Shown: positions 1 through 7,115 of the stretch, one piece after another
Layout of the letters: every line of letters begins with the position of its first letter
How positions within the stretch are numbered: position 1 is the stretch's first letter
DNA from: Gammaproteobacteria bacterium
Lineage (GTDB): Bacteria > Pseudomonadota > Gammaproteobacteria > SZUA-152
Assembly: GCA_024762755.1 (NCBI GenBank)
Contig: JANTGX010000009.1
Location: 1 to 23,074 of the forward strand
Direction: 5' to 3'
DNA: 23,074 nt
Position numbers and translations under genes: made by a program
Notes under the pieces: model-generated
The model's input: the letters and a program-made list of their open reading frames with translations, nothing else
What the model was told of the DNA's origin: nothing
Database searches by the model: none

Positions 1-42
1 AACTTCATTGCACTCACCCCGTTCTAGATAACTCTATTTATC

Positions 43-834
43 ATGAAGTTCGTTTTTCACCTTCAGAAGCTAGATTTTTTCTCCCTGAAACACGAGACAG
101 AATTTCTCAGTCAGCAGACGGGCATATCGGGTCCTTATGTCTCGCTCGCGGATCCGATCGCAGACTTGAAGAAGGCCTTCGGCAAATCCGCGACCAAAAT
201 CCCGCTCGTGGAGCTTTCAGAAGATCTGGGGCAGAAGGTGTTTGAAAATGACAACGGCGCTTGGATTGCGACGGATTCAGATGCCAATTGGTCGCTCGTG
301 GCAAACCTGCAGGAAGTGCAAGGCAATGCGTACTGGCAGTTGAGTTTTGAATGCAAGGATGCCTTGCTTGGAGCGCCAGAACCTGTGTTTCTCGAGTTGG
401 TGGAGCGGTTGTCTCCAGATCTTGCGTTTGGTTTTCCTAAAAAACATCAGCCCTACGATATTGCTTATTTCATGAATTCCCTCGGCCCATGGGCCGGATT
501 ACGTGATGTCTATCAGTACAACTATTGGGGAAAGGACTACAGCGACCTCATTGGAAAGGCGGGCTGGTGCGAAAGTGAATACATAATAAGCTGTAACGAG
601 TTTCATGAGGGAATGTATTTTTCAGTTGCCCCTTCTTTTCTGGCGCACCGTAGTTCAATAATAAAAGATATCGGTGCTCAATATTTCATTGAAAGAAATC
701 TTTCAGGTGGTGCAAATCAGCAGGTAGGTTTCTTTTCTTTGATCAGAACCTTGATCTCCTTAAGCAAAAAGGATGAGATGGAGGAGCAGACAGCGGATAA
801 ACATCCCCTTCCTGCGCGCGGTAAAGTGCGGTAA
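43..834 (+). CDS. Orphan hypothetical protein, A+T-rich
   Basis: I do not recognise this 263-residue protein. It has no signal peptide, no clear membrane segment and no metal-binding motif. Its middle (about residues 155-210) is rich in aromatic residues and its tail is polar and charged. The start is an ATG with no good Shine-Dalgarno sequence upstream. The gene and the roughly 160 bases after it are visibly richer in A and T than everything from position 1000 onward, and use codons such as ATA, TTT and AAA that the neighbours avoid, which suggests recent acquisition. The style (single soluble domain, aromatic, A+T-rich, in an accessory spot) is compatible with an immunity or other island protein, but this is only a guess. 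The reading frame is intact, so I am fairly sure it is a gene. Confidence 0.7.
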   Translation: MKFVFHLQKLDFFSLKHETEFLSQQTGISGPYVSLADPIADLKKAFGKSATKIPLVELSEDLGQKVFENDNGAWIATDSDANWSLVANLQEVQGNAYWQLSFECKDALLGAPEPVFLELVERLSPDLAFGFPKKHQPYDIAYFMNSLGPWAGLRDVYQYNYWGKDYSDLIGKAGWCESEYIISCNEFHEGMYFSVAPSFLAHRSSIIKDIGAQYFIERNLSGGANQQVGFFSLIRTLISLSKKDEMEEQTADKHPLPARGKVR

Positions 835-996
835 GTTTGCTACTTCCGTCGTTACTGTATTACTGTCTAGGAAAATATCTGAAAGAAGCATAATTAGTAG
901 AAACTGAGTTAGGACGAGAATTGGTCAGAGGAGTTTTTGTCTTCACCATGATTTTTAGGCCGAGTCGTAGTAAGCACACATCAAAGGAGTTCAGTC

Positions 997-1320
997 ATGC
1001 ACAACGTTGATCGTCGCAGTATGTTGAAAAAGGGCGGTGCATTTTTGACCGCTGGCCTGCTGGGTGGGGTGGCCAGCAAGGCAATGGCCTCGGAGCATGG
1101 GCACAAGAGGATGCGCGCCTTTGCCGTGGATGCGAGCAAGGAAGGGGTCTGTTCCACCTGCCGTTTCTGGGGTGGCATACGGCGTGCCTCGGAGGATCGA
1201 AAGACCGTCTATTGTGAATCTCTCGGTTGGTGCAATAATCCGAAGAGTATGAACTACCAGACCATGACCACCCCCATCACCGGCCCCATGAAGGCCTGGC
1301 GCAAGTGGGAGGCGCTGTAG
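997..1320 (+). CDS. Small Tat-exported four-cysteine protein, possible Fe-S or metal protein
   Basis: A 107-residue protein with a twin-arginine signal: DRRSMLKK at residues 5-12, then a hydrophobic stretch to about residue 27 and a likely cleavage after AMA (residues 29-31). The mature part has four cysteines at 52, 55, 73 and 79, spaced C-x2-C-x17-C-x5-C, followed by a conserved-looking tail ending in WRKWEAL. Tat export means it probably folds, perhaps with a cofactor, before crossing the inner membrane. The ESLGWC segment recalls the end of high-potential iron-sulfur proteins, but the cysteine spacing does not match the usual HiPIP pattern. A strong AAGGAG ribosome-binding site lies about eight bases before the ATG. 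Function unknown; a periplasmic electron carrier or metal protein is the best inference. Confidence 0.85.
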   Translation: MHNVDRRSMLKKGGAFLTAGLLGGVASKAMASEHGHKRMRAFAVDASKEGVCSTCRFWGGIRRASEDRKTVYCESLGWCNNPKSMNYQTMTTPITGPMKAWRKWEAL

Positions 1321-1334
1321 ACCGGCGCCTTGTG
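1310..1334 (+). terminator. Weak terminator-like hairpin over the stop codon of the Tat protein gene
   Basis: AGGCGC at 1310-1315 can pair with GCGCCT at 1325-1330, with a nine-base loop that contains the stop codon, followed by TGTGTG. The U-tract is poor, so it may only be a weak or Rho-assisted end. The neighbouring gene converges from the other strand 23 bases downstream. Confidence 0.3.
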
Positions 1335-1343
1335 TGAGACATC

Positions 1344-2072
1344 TCAGAGCCGTCGAATGGCGAAGTCCAGCCGGCCGAGGCCGGGCAGTCCTCGGATGTT
1401 CTCGCGCAGATTGCGGGCCTGGGCGGGGTGGCCGAGGAAGGCACCGATGGCATTTTCATAGGCTTGCAGTTCGAGCTGGAAGGCGCTCTTTATATGGCGG
1501 GCGAGGGCCTCGTCGCGCAGACAGGCACAACCGCGTAGGGCGCGGGTTCCGATGAAGTTCATCACCAGCACGCCGTGCTCGGTGAGGTTTTCCAGTAGGG
1601 TGGTGCACCATACGCTGTCGGCGGGCACGGCGCGGCCGAGGTCGAGATCCTGGTTGCCGAACAGGTCATCGATGATCATGTCGAAAGGCGGGCCACGATA
1701 GGCGCGTAGCCAGTCCACGGCGTCGGCCCGGTGCAGTTCGGCCATCCCCTCTTCGATACCGAAGAATTCCCGCGCCACCTGCAGATGGATGGCATTGAGT
1801 TCGATACCGACGATGTGCTCGGGCTGAACGAAGCGGTGCAGCAGGTGGAGCACGCTGCCACCGCCGACGCCGAGTACCAGTACGCGCCGGATGCGCGTCG
1901 TAGGACGGAACAGCGCAGGCAGCACGAGCAGGTCCCACACCCCGGCGGCATGGGCGCGGGTAGGATTGTATTGGCTGTGGAAGACCCCGTTGCTGTAGAG
2001 CCGCCGTGTATGTCCGGCGGTACGTACCTCGTAGTGGGTGTCGTCTACCCATTTTTGCCAGAGAAGCGCCAT
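1344..2072 (-). CDS. Spermidine synthase-like protein (SAM-binding Rossmann fold)
   Basis: A 242-residue protein with the polyamine-synthase / class I methyltransferase fold. The N-terminal beta region (about residues 8-30) carries the substrate-side strand pattern HYEVRTAGHTRRLYSNG. The glycine-rich nucleotide loop VLVLGVGGGSVLHLL lies near residues 64-78, an acidic ribose-binding strand (VGIELN) near 88-93, and the IIDDLFG segment after it, where polyamine synthases have their catalytic Asp. The usual acidic residue after the GGG is Ser here. It is shorter than standard SpeE (about 280). It sits alone, with no SpeD-like decarboxylase nearby, so the substrate is uncertain: it may be an orphan aminopropyltransferase-like or methyltransferase-like enzyme. 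The start ATG has only a weak ribosome-binding site. Confidence 0.85.
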   Translation of the reverse strand: MALLWQKWVDDTHYEVRTAGHTRRLYSNGVFHSQYNPTRAHAAGVWDLLVLPALFRPTTRIRRVLVLGVGGGSVLHLLHRFVQPEHIVGIELNAIHLQVAREFFGIEEGMAELHRADAVDWLRAYRGPPFDMIIDDLFGNQDLDLGRAVPADSVWCTTLLENLTEHGVLVMNFIGTRALRGCACLRDEALARHIKSAFQLELQAYENAIGAFLGHPAQARNLRENIRGLPGLGRLDFAIRRL

Positions 2073-2142
2073 GGCTCAGTGATCTCTGCGCGCCGCCGGG
2101 CGTGTAGAATGCGGGCCTGTCGCCCACACCGGAGTTTGTCCC

Positions 2143-2697
2143 ATGAGTACCTTGCCCGAGCGCAGCGAGCAGATTCGCTTGGCCCACGCCGATCTCATCC
2201 ATCTGGTGGTGGCGGCCTGCGGCGACGCGGAACGCCGCGGCGAATTGGAGCAGGTGTTGGCGGTGGCCCTGCAGAATGGCTGGGAGGAGCTGGTCGGGGT
2301 GATTCGCCAGATCGTCGCCGGGCGGCGCGACGCGGCCCTGCTCGCTGGGTTGGACGAGGAGGACAGGGTGATCGCCGAGTCTATCCTGCGCGGTCTGCAG
2401 GACCCTGCCAGCCTGCCGGATCCGGCGGCCAGGGCGAATCCGGCGCTGGCGGCGCCGGGGTTGGCCCATCTCATCGCGGCGGCCGGGCGGGGTGATGCCC
2501 AGGCCTTGAGCGGCATCTCTCTGCTCGCCGAGCAGATGGTGCAGAGCGAGGGGGACATGCGTCTTCTGGGGGCCAACATCAAGCGCTTGGTGGACGGCGA
2601 ACGCGACGCGGACCGGCTGTGCCAGGGCATGGGAGCGCACGGCTCCCAGCTCATGCTCAGTATCCTCGAGGAGCTGGGTCGGCTGACCCCACAGTGA
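2143..2697 (+). CDS. Hypothetical alpha-helical protein, 184 residues
   Basis: I do not recognise this family. The protein is predicted to be soluble and almost entirely helical, rich in Ala, Leu, Gly and Glu, with two similar-looking helical halves separated by a Pro/Ala-rich linker near residues 86-100. It has no signal peptide, no membrane segment and only two cysteines. A CGGAG ribosome-binding site lies about nine bases before the ATG. It is transcribed divergently from the spermidine synthase-like gene and converges with the DsbA-like gene seven bases after its stop. Codon use matches the GC-rich host, so it is a long-term resident rather than a recent arrival. A TAGAAT at 2105-2110 could be the -10 box, but no matching -35 is visible. 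Confidence 0.75.
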   Translation: MSTLPERSEQIRLAHADLIHLVVAACGDAERRGELEQVLAVALQNGWEELVGVIRQIVAGRRDAALLAGLDEEDRVIAESILRGLQDPASLPDPAARANPALAAPGLAHLIAAAGRGDAQALSGISLLAEQMVQSEGDMRLLGANIKRLVDGERDADRLCQGMGAHGSQLMLSILEELGRLTPQ

Positions 2698-2704
2698 CGG
2701 GTGT

Positions 2705-3406
2705 TCAGCACCAGCTGGCGAGCCCGCTCTGTTTGTCGCTCAGCAGCTCACGTATGTTGGCCTCAATGATGCGGTAGCCGACATTGCCGTAGAGTCGCTG
2801 GCGGCCGTCGTTGAAGACCAGGGTGGGGCTGCCTGGCACCATGTATTCGTCACGCGCCTCCAGGTCTTCGTGCAGGGCGGCGTGGGCGCTGCCGTTGTCC
2901 AGGAGCTCGTGTACCGGCACCACGGGGACGCCGAGGGTCTCGGCGATCTGATCCAGGCAGGCCATCTCACCGATATTTCGTGCCTCGGCGAAGAAGGCGC
3001 GGCGGATCTCCCAGGCGTAGGCCTCGAACAGGCTGCGCTGGTCGTGTTTGGGCAGGGGTTCGCGGTCGATCATGCCCTTATCCTCCAGCAACTGAAGGGC
3101 CTTCAAGTAGAGGTGTGGCACGCTGGAGGATTCGGGGACGTTGTCCAACCAGACGCGGGGGTGCAGTTCGACGTGTTCCCATTGTCGGGCTGTCTCGCGC
3201 AGGTTCTGGTTGAAGCCCTCGAAGCCCCCCTTGTCCTTCCAGCCCTTGGCGATGCGTTTTTTCGCCGCGGCAAAGATGGGGATGTAGCGATAGCGCAGCT
3301 CGAGCTGGTCGCCGAAGTCCCGCTTCAGCTGATCGAAACGGATCTGTGCGCTGTAGGCCCAGAGGCAGAGGACGTCGGTGAAGATGTCGATGGTGATTTT
3401 CGGCAT
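2705..3406 (-). CDS. DsbA-family thioredoxin-fold protein with a single active-site Cys
   Basis: A 233-residue protein of the DsbA / FrnE / 2-hydroxychromene-2-carboxylate isomerase superfamily. The first strand (KITIDIFTDVLCLWAY) places the active site at residues 14-17, the long helical insertion runs through the middle, and the cis-proline loop appears as VPGSPTLVFND near residue 195. There is no signal peptide, so it should be cytoplasmic. The active site reads C-L-W-A: the first Cys is kept but the second is Ala, so it cannot work as a normal dithiol oxidase and may be a monothiol or glutathione-dependent enzyme. The very last residue is also a Cys. An AGGAAG ribosome-binding site lies about seven bases before the ATG. 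It is the last gene of a four-gene minus-strand cluster. Confidence 0.85.
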   Translation of the reverse strand: MPKITIDIFTDVLCLWAYSAQIRFDQLKRDFGDQLELRYRYIPIFAAAKKRIAKGWKDKGGFEGFNQNLRETARQWEHVELHPRVWLDNVPESSSVPHLYLKALQLLEDKGMIDREPLPKHDQRSLFEAYAWEIRRAFFAEARNIGEMACLDQIAETLGVPVVPVHELLDNGSAHAALHEDLEARDEYMVPGSPTLVFNDGRQRLYGNVGYRIIEANIRELLSDKQSGLASWC

Positions 3407-3442
3407 TGTGGTCTTCCTGTCGGGCGGCGCCGCACGGCGCGG

Positions 3443-3898
3443 CTACTGCGCGGCGTCGATCTGCTGGTCGATGTTCTGTTGGCGGTCTCGATGGGTCTTC
3501 TGCACTTGGCGGGCGTCGTCCAGCACCTTCTCGACGGTGGTGGGGGCGGGCAGGCCGGGGATGGGCAGAGAGTTCTCGCTGGCAGGTGCCCTGGCGGTGG
3601 GTGGCGGGCTGGGCGCCTGTGGGGCCGGGACGATGTTGCTGTCGCTGCGGTAGGTGTGGACTTCCACGGCCGTATCGGGTGCCGGCGGTCGATTGCTGAA
3701 GTGCCATTCGCCTGCCTCGTCACGCCACTTGTAGACGGTGGTCGTCGTGGTCTCTTCCTTCTGCTCGATCTGCTGACGTATCTCGGCCAGGCCGCGCAGG
3801 AGGGCCGGGCTGGTTTCGTCTACGCGATCGGGGGCCAGAAACCAAGCCCCCGCCGCGAGTACGATCAGCAGGATGATCAGCAGACTGAGGAAGATCAC
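3443..3898 (-). CDS. DUF4124-domain membrane-anchored protein
   Basis: A 151-residue protein with an N-terminal hydrophobic segment (about residues 2-22) that should act as an uncleaved anchor. A DUF4124 domain follows at about residues 55-85, recognised by the YKWRDEAGEWHFSNRPP pattern. A Pro/Ala-rich linker and a charged, Gln-rich helical C-terminus complete it. DUF4124 domains are common in envelope proteins of Gammaproteobacteria and have no assigned activity; they usually face the periplasm. The start codon is GTG and follows the tautomerase stop codon by six bases, so the two are probably co-transcribed and translationally coupled. There is a run of Thr residues (about 49-53) just before the domain. 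Confidence 0.85.
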   Translation of the reverse strand: MIFLSLLIILLIVLAAGAWFLAPDRVDETSPALLRGLAEIRQQIEQKEETTTTTVYKWRDEAGEWHFSNRPPAPDTAVEVHTYRSDSNIVPAPQAPSPPPTARAPASENSLPIPGLPAPTTVEKVLDDARQVQKTHRDRQQNIDQQIDAAQ

Positions 3899-3904
3899 GC
3901 CGGT

Positions 3905-4249
3905 TTAGAAGGTCCGGCCGTCCCATCCCCAGAGATGACCTGCGGCATTGGTGAACTCGATATAGACGCGGTTGCGGCGTACCGCCAGGTTCTCCTCGAC
4001 GAAGTCGCACAGCGCCGTGGAGAGCTCGGGTGTGGTCGCTTCTGGCAGGTCGATGCTCTTCATCTCGAGATAGGCAGTGGGGTCGCTGCTGCCATCGAAG
4101 ATCATGGGTGTATCGGTCTCCAGGGCTACCATGACATAGCGCTCCGGCTTGCCCAGAATCTCCGCAACGCGCTGTGATGCCTTTTGCAGGATCGCCTGTC
4201 GCTTCTTCTCGTCGACGCTCTGGCTGGTCTGAATCATCAGGTAGGGCAT
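3905..4249 (-). CDS. MIF / phenylpyruvate tautomerase family protein
   Basis: A 114-residue protein of the macrophage migration inhibitory factor family, whose usual length is about 115. The start ATG puts Pro directly after the initiator Met (MPYLMIQTS); that Pro becomes the N-terminal catalytic base in this family after Met removal. A GGAG ribosome-binding site precedes it, and these two points decide the start over a longer open frame reaching 4345. Other family traits are the ERYVMVALE strand, the DPTAYLEMKSI strand and the NRVYIEFTN strand close to the end. Members form trimers with tautomerase activity on keto-enol substrates; the bacterial substrate is not known. It lies between the DUF3579 and DUF4124 genes on the same strand. 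Confidence 0.9.
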   Translation of the reverse strand: MPYLMIQTSQSVDEKKRQAILQKASQRVAEILGKPERYVMVALETDTPMIFDGSSDPTAYLEMKSIDLPEATTPELSTALCDFVEENLAVRRNRVYIEFTNAAGHLWGWDGRTF

Positions 4250-4281
4250 GGCGTTTCTCCTTCTTCTGTCTTCTGTGGTGG

Positions 4282-4566
4282 TTATGCGAGCTCTTGTTCT
4301 TCGTCGTCCACGTGGTGGATCTTGAGGCGATTGCTGGCCGCCCAATTCATGATATAGGTGTAGGTCTCCGGGGCGACTTCTTCAAGGCGTGGGTCGACCA
4401 CGATGGCCTTGACACCGTTCACGGTGGTTGGCTGCAGGAGTGGGGAGTAGTGGATGCGATGGTCCTGACCAAAGGTGGAGAGGGAGCCGCTGATGCGCTC
4501 GGCCCAGTCGCTGGGCCTGAACTTGCGACCGTCTTCGGTCGTGCCTTCGATGATGATCTTTTTCAC
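4282..4566 (-). CDS. DUF3579 domain protein
   Basis: A 94-residue protein that matches DUF3579: the opening KIIIEGTTEDGRKFRPSDWAE segment, the central SPLLQPTTVNGVKAIVVDPRLE stretch and the acidic end DDEEQELA are typical, and the length is close to the family norm. The family is widespread in Beta- and Gammaproteobacteria, small and cytoplasmic, with no known function. The start is GTG with no strong Shine-Dalgarno sequence. It is the first gene of the minus-strand cluster DUF3579 - tautomerase - DUF4124 - DsbA-like, and is divergent from ilvB across a 285-base gap, so its promoter should lie in 4567-4720. Confidence 0.88.
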   Translation of the reverse strand: MKKIIIEGTTEDGRKFRPSDWAERISGSLSTFGQDHRIHYSPLLQPTTVNGVKAIVVDPRLEEVAPETYTYIMNWAASNRLKIHHVDDEEQELA

Positions 4567-4710
4567 GATGTGTCGACTTTTGGACCGGCGGTGTCAGAAG
4601 GGATGTCACGGACAGGTGGCTTCCGAGTTGCCGCCGGAGTATACCCCACATCCCTAGCACCGGCACCTGGCCGGGAGGGGGAGGATACCCCGGATCCGGC
4701 CCTCGCTGGC

Positions 4711-4739
4711 TTGACCTGGAGGCCACTAGACAGTAGCTT
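4711..4739 (+). promoter_or_regulatory. Candidate sigma70 promoter for ilvB
   Basis: TTGACC at 4711-4716 and TAGCTT at 4734-4739 are separated by 17 bases. This gives a predicted start near 4746, about 105 bases before the ilvB coding region and just upstream of a terminator-like hairpin. The -35 box is good and the -10 box is moderate. Confidence 0.45.
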
Positions 4740-4767
4740 TCACTCTTTACAGCTGAATTCAGGAAAT

Positions 4768-4790
4768 CGCCCGTTTTGCGGGCGTTTTTT
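4768..4790 (+). terminator. Intrinsic terminator-like hairpin in the ilvB leader
   Basis: CGCCCG (4768-4773) pairs perfectly with CGGGCG (4779-4784) around a TTTTG loop and is followed directly by six T residues (4785-4790). It works only in the plus direction, because the other side lacks a T run. No plus-strand gene ends upstream of it, so it most likely lies in the ilvB leader and acts as an attenuator. No short reading frame rich in Ile, Val or Leu codons ends before it, and no anti-terminator partner is obvious. Confidence 0.6.
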
Positions 4791-4851
4791 AGTAGTGGCT
4801 CTGGGGTTTGTGGGGTCTTTTCGCTGCCCCGCCGCTGCCCCCGGGCCGAAT

Positions 4852-6564
4852 ATGATGAGAGAACGAGACGTGAAACTGACTGGTGCCGAGATACTGACCC
4901 ATTTTCTCGCCGACGAGGGCGTGGAGCACATCTTCGGCTATCCCGGCGGTGCCGTGCTGCATATCTATGATGCCCTGCACAACCAGGACCGGCTGAAGCA
5001 CATCCTGGTGCGCCACGAGCAGGCGGCGACCCACGCCGCCGATGCCTACGCGCGCTCCACCGGCAAGCCCGGTGTGGTCCTGGTCACCTCCGGCCCCGGC
5101 GCCACCAACGCCGTCACCGGCGTCGCCACGGCCTACATGGACTCCATACCCATGGTAGTGATCACCGGCCAGGTGCCGACCAATCTGATCGGCAACGATG
5201 CCTTTCAGGAGGTGGATTCGGTGGGTATCACCCGCCCCTGCGTCAAGCACAACTTCCTGGTGAAGGACGTCAACGACCTGGCCATGGTGCTGAAGAAGGC
5301 CTTCTACATCGCCACCACCGGGCGACCTGGCCCGGTGGTGGTGGACATCCCCAAGGACGTCACCGCGGCGGTGGCCAATTACAAGCACCCGAAGCAGATC
5401 GAGATGCGCTCATACAACCCGGTGGTCAAGGGGCACCCCGGCCAGATCAAGCGTGCGGTGAAGATGATGGAGAGCGCCAAGCGCCCCATGATCTACAGTG
5501 GCGGCGGGGTGATCCTCGACGACGCCAGCAAGGCCTTGACCGAGCTGGCGCACCTGCTGGGTTGTCCGGTGACCAATACCACCATGGGGTTGGGCGGATT
5601 TCCCGCCAGTGACCGGCAATTCGTCGGCATGCTGGGCATGCATGGCACCTATGAGGCCAACATGGCCATCTCCAACTGTGACGTGATGATCGCCATCGGT
5701 GCCCGCTTCGATGACCGCGTCACGGGCAACATCGAAAAGTTCGCCCCCAAGGCGAAGATCATTCACGTGGATATCGACCCGGCCTCCATCTCCAAGAACG
5801 TCAAGGTGGACGTGCCCATCGTCGGCAGCGTGAACAACGTGCTCAAGGCCATGATCAAGCAGCTCAAGGCCGACGATTTCAAGCCGGATCCCGAGGTGCT
5901 GGAGAAGTGGTGGTCGCAGATCGAGAAGTGGCGCGCCAAGCAGTGCCTCAAGTACAAGACTGAAGGCGAGAGCATCAAGCCGCAGTACGCCGTGGAGACG
6001 CTGCACAAGGTCACCGGTGGCGATGCCTTCATCACCTCGGACGTGGGCCAGCACCAGATGTGGGCCGCCCAGTACTACGGCTTCGACAAGCCGCGGCGCT
6101 GGATCAACTCCGGTGGTCTCGGCACCATGGGGTTCGGCTTGCCGGCGGCCATGGGGGTGCAGATCGCCCACCCCAAGGCCGAGGTGGCCTGCATCACCGG
6201 CGAGGGTAGCATCCAGATGAACATCCAGGAGCTGTCCACCTGCCTGCAGTACGACCTGCCCATCAAGATCGTCTGTCTCAATAACGGCTATCTGGGTATG
6301 GTGCGCCAGTGGCAGGAGTTCTTCTACGACAATCGCTACGCCCACTCCTACATGGAATCGCTGCCCGACTTCGTCAAGCTGGCCGAGTCCTATGGCCATG
6401 TGGGCATCCAGGTGGAGCGCATGGCCGATGTGGAGGGTGCCATGCAGGAGGCCTTCAAGCTGAAGGACCGCTTGGTGTTCCTAAACATCCTCACCGATCC
6501 CACTGAAAATGTTTACCCCATGGTGCCGGCCGGTGCCGGGCTGGATGAGATGATCCTGATATGA
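4852..6564 (+). CDS. ilvB: Acetolactate synthase, large catalytic subunit
   Basis: About 570 residues, the normal length for the thiamine-diphosphate-dependent acetohydroxyacid synthase that makes 2-acetolactate and 2-aceto-2-hydroxybutyrate, the first common step of valine, leucine and isoleucine synthesis. The N-terminal domain starts LTGAEILTHFLADEGVEHIFGYPGG and has the ThDP-activating Glu in VRHEQAATHAAD (about residue 56). The central domain carries the FAD-binding region. The C-terminal ThDP motif runs from GEGS (about 450-453) to NN (about 477-478); it has Glu where textbook motifs have Asp, a change I recall from several gammaproteobacterial homologues. The frame is open far upstream, but homology begins near here. 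ATG at 4852 or 4855, or GTG at 4870 (giving VKLTGAEI, nearest the usual start), are all possible. It overlaps ilvN by four bases. Confidence 0.97.
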   Translation: MMRERDVKLTGAEILTHFLADEGVEHIFGYPGGAVLHIYDALHNQDRLKHILVRHEQAATHAADAYARSTGKPGVVLVTSGPGATNAVTGVATAYMDSIPMVVITGQVPTNLIGNDAFQEVDSVGITRPCVKHNFLVKDVNDLAMVLKKAFYIATTGRPGPVVVDIPKDVTAAVANYKHPKQIEMRSYNPVVKGHPGQIKRAVKMMESAKRPMIYSGGGVILDDASKALTELAHLLGCPVTNTTMGLGGFPASDRQFVGMLGMHGTYEANMAISNCDVMIAIGARFDDRVTGNIEKFAPKAKIIHVDIDPASISKNVKVDVPIVGSVNNVLKAMIKQLKADDFKPDPEVLEKWWSQIEKWRAKQCLKYKTEGESIKPQYAVETLHKVTGGDAFITSDVGQHQMWAAQYYGFDKPRRWINSGGLGTMGFGLPAAMGVQIAHPKAEVACITGEGSIQMNIQELSTCLQYDLPIKIVCLNNGYLGMVRQWQEFFYDNRYAHSYMESLPDFVKLAESYGHVGIQVERMADVEGAMQEAFKLKDRLVFLNILTDPTENVYPMVPAGAGLDEMILI

Positions 6565-7055
6565 GACACATCATTTCGATACTGATGGAAAACGAGGCGG
6601 GCGCGCTGTCGCGCGTCGCGGGATTGTTTTCGGCGCGCGGCTACAATATCGAGTCGCTCACGGTGGCCCCCACCGAAGACGTGACCCTCTCGCGCATGAC
6701 GCTGGTGACGCGCGGCTCCGAGGAGATCATCGAGCAGATCACCAAGCAGTTGAACAAGCTGATCGACGTGGTCAAGCTCATGGATCTGGTGGAGGGTCCG
6801 CACGTCGAGCGCGAGCTGATGCTGATCAAGGTGAAGACCTCCGGTGCCGGCGCGCGTGAAGAGATCATGCGTCTGGCGGAGATCTTCCGTGGCAACGTCA
6901 TCGATGTCACGCCGACCACCTATACCATCGAGTTGACCGGCAATGCCGAAAAGCTCGATGCCTTCATCGTCGCCCTCGACAAGATACCGATCATGGAGAC
7001 CGTGCGCTCCGGTGTGTCGGCCATCTCCCGCGGCGCCAAGGCCCTACATATCTGA
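6561..7055 (+). CDS. ilvN: Acetolactate synthase, small regulatory subunit
   Basis: A 164-residue regulatory subunit, like E. coli IlvH in length. The N-terminal ACT domain (about residues 3-77) opens with HIISILMENEAGALSRVAGLFSARGYNIESLTV, the region that binds valine for feedback inhibition, and a second ACT-like domain ends with SGVSAISRGAKALHI. It activates the large subunit and confers end-product control. The ATG overlaps the ilvB stop codon in an ATGA arrangement, so translation is probably coupled and the two subunits are made in balance. Could equally be named ilvH. Confidence 0.97.
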   Translation: MRHIISILMENEAGALSRVAGLFSARGYNIESLTVAPTEDVTLSRMTLVTRGSEEIIEQITKQLNKLIDVVKLMDLVEGPHVERELMLIKVKTSGAGAREEIMRLAEIFRGNVIDVTPTTYTIELTGNAEKLDAFIVALDKIPIMETVRSGVSAISRGAKALHI

Positions 7056-7115
7056 CCGGTGGCCGAGTCGGTCCACCACGAATTCAAATTGAGGCAAGTT
7101 AAGGAGAGAACAATA

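Noticed and set aside
2870..4177. A 435-codon plus-strand frame over the minus-strand DsbA/DUF4124/tautomerase cluster
   Set aside because: Opposite-strand shadow caused by high GC; the minus-strand frames match known families and have ribosome-binding sites.
4785..4826. A stretch reading FLVVALGFVGSF in the ilvB leader as a possible branched-chain leader peptide
   Set aside because: It lies after the terminator hairpin rather than before it, and has no start codon or ribosome-binding site of its own, so it cannot work as an attenuator peptide.
4174..4851. A long open frame in front of ilvB that would add over 220 residues
   Set aside because: It runs antisense through the DUF3579 gene and part of the tautomerase gene, through the promoter and terminator hairpin, and has no match to acetolactate synthase. 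Homology starts near 4852-4870.
6202..6204. Glu in place of Asp in the ThDP motif of IlvB (GEGS instead of GDGS) as a sign of inactivity
   Set aside because: As I recall, the same change occurs in normal gammaproteobacterial acetolactate synthases, and Glu can still bind the metal.
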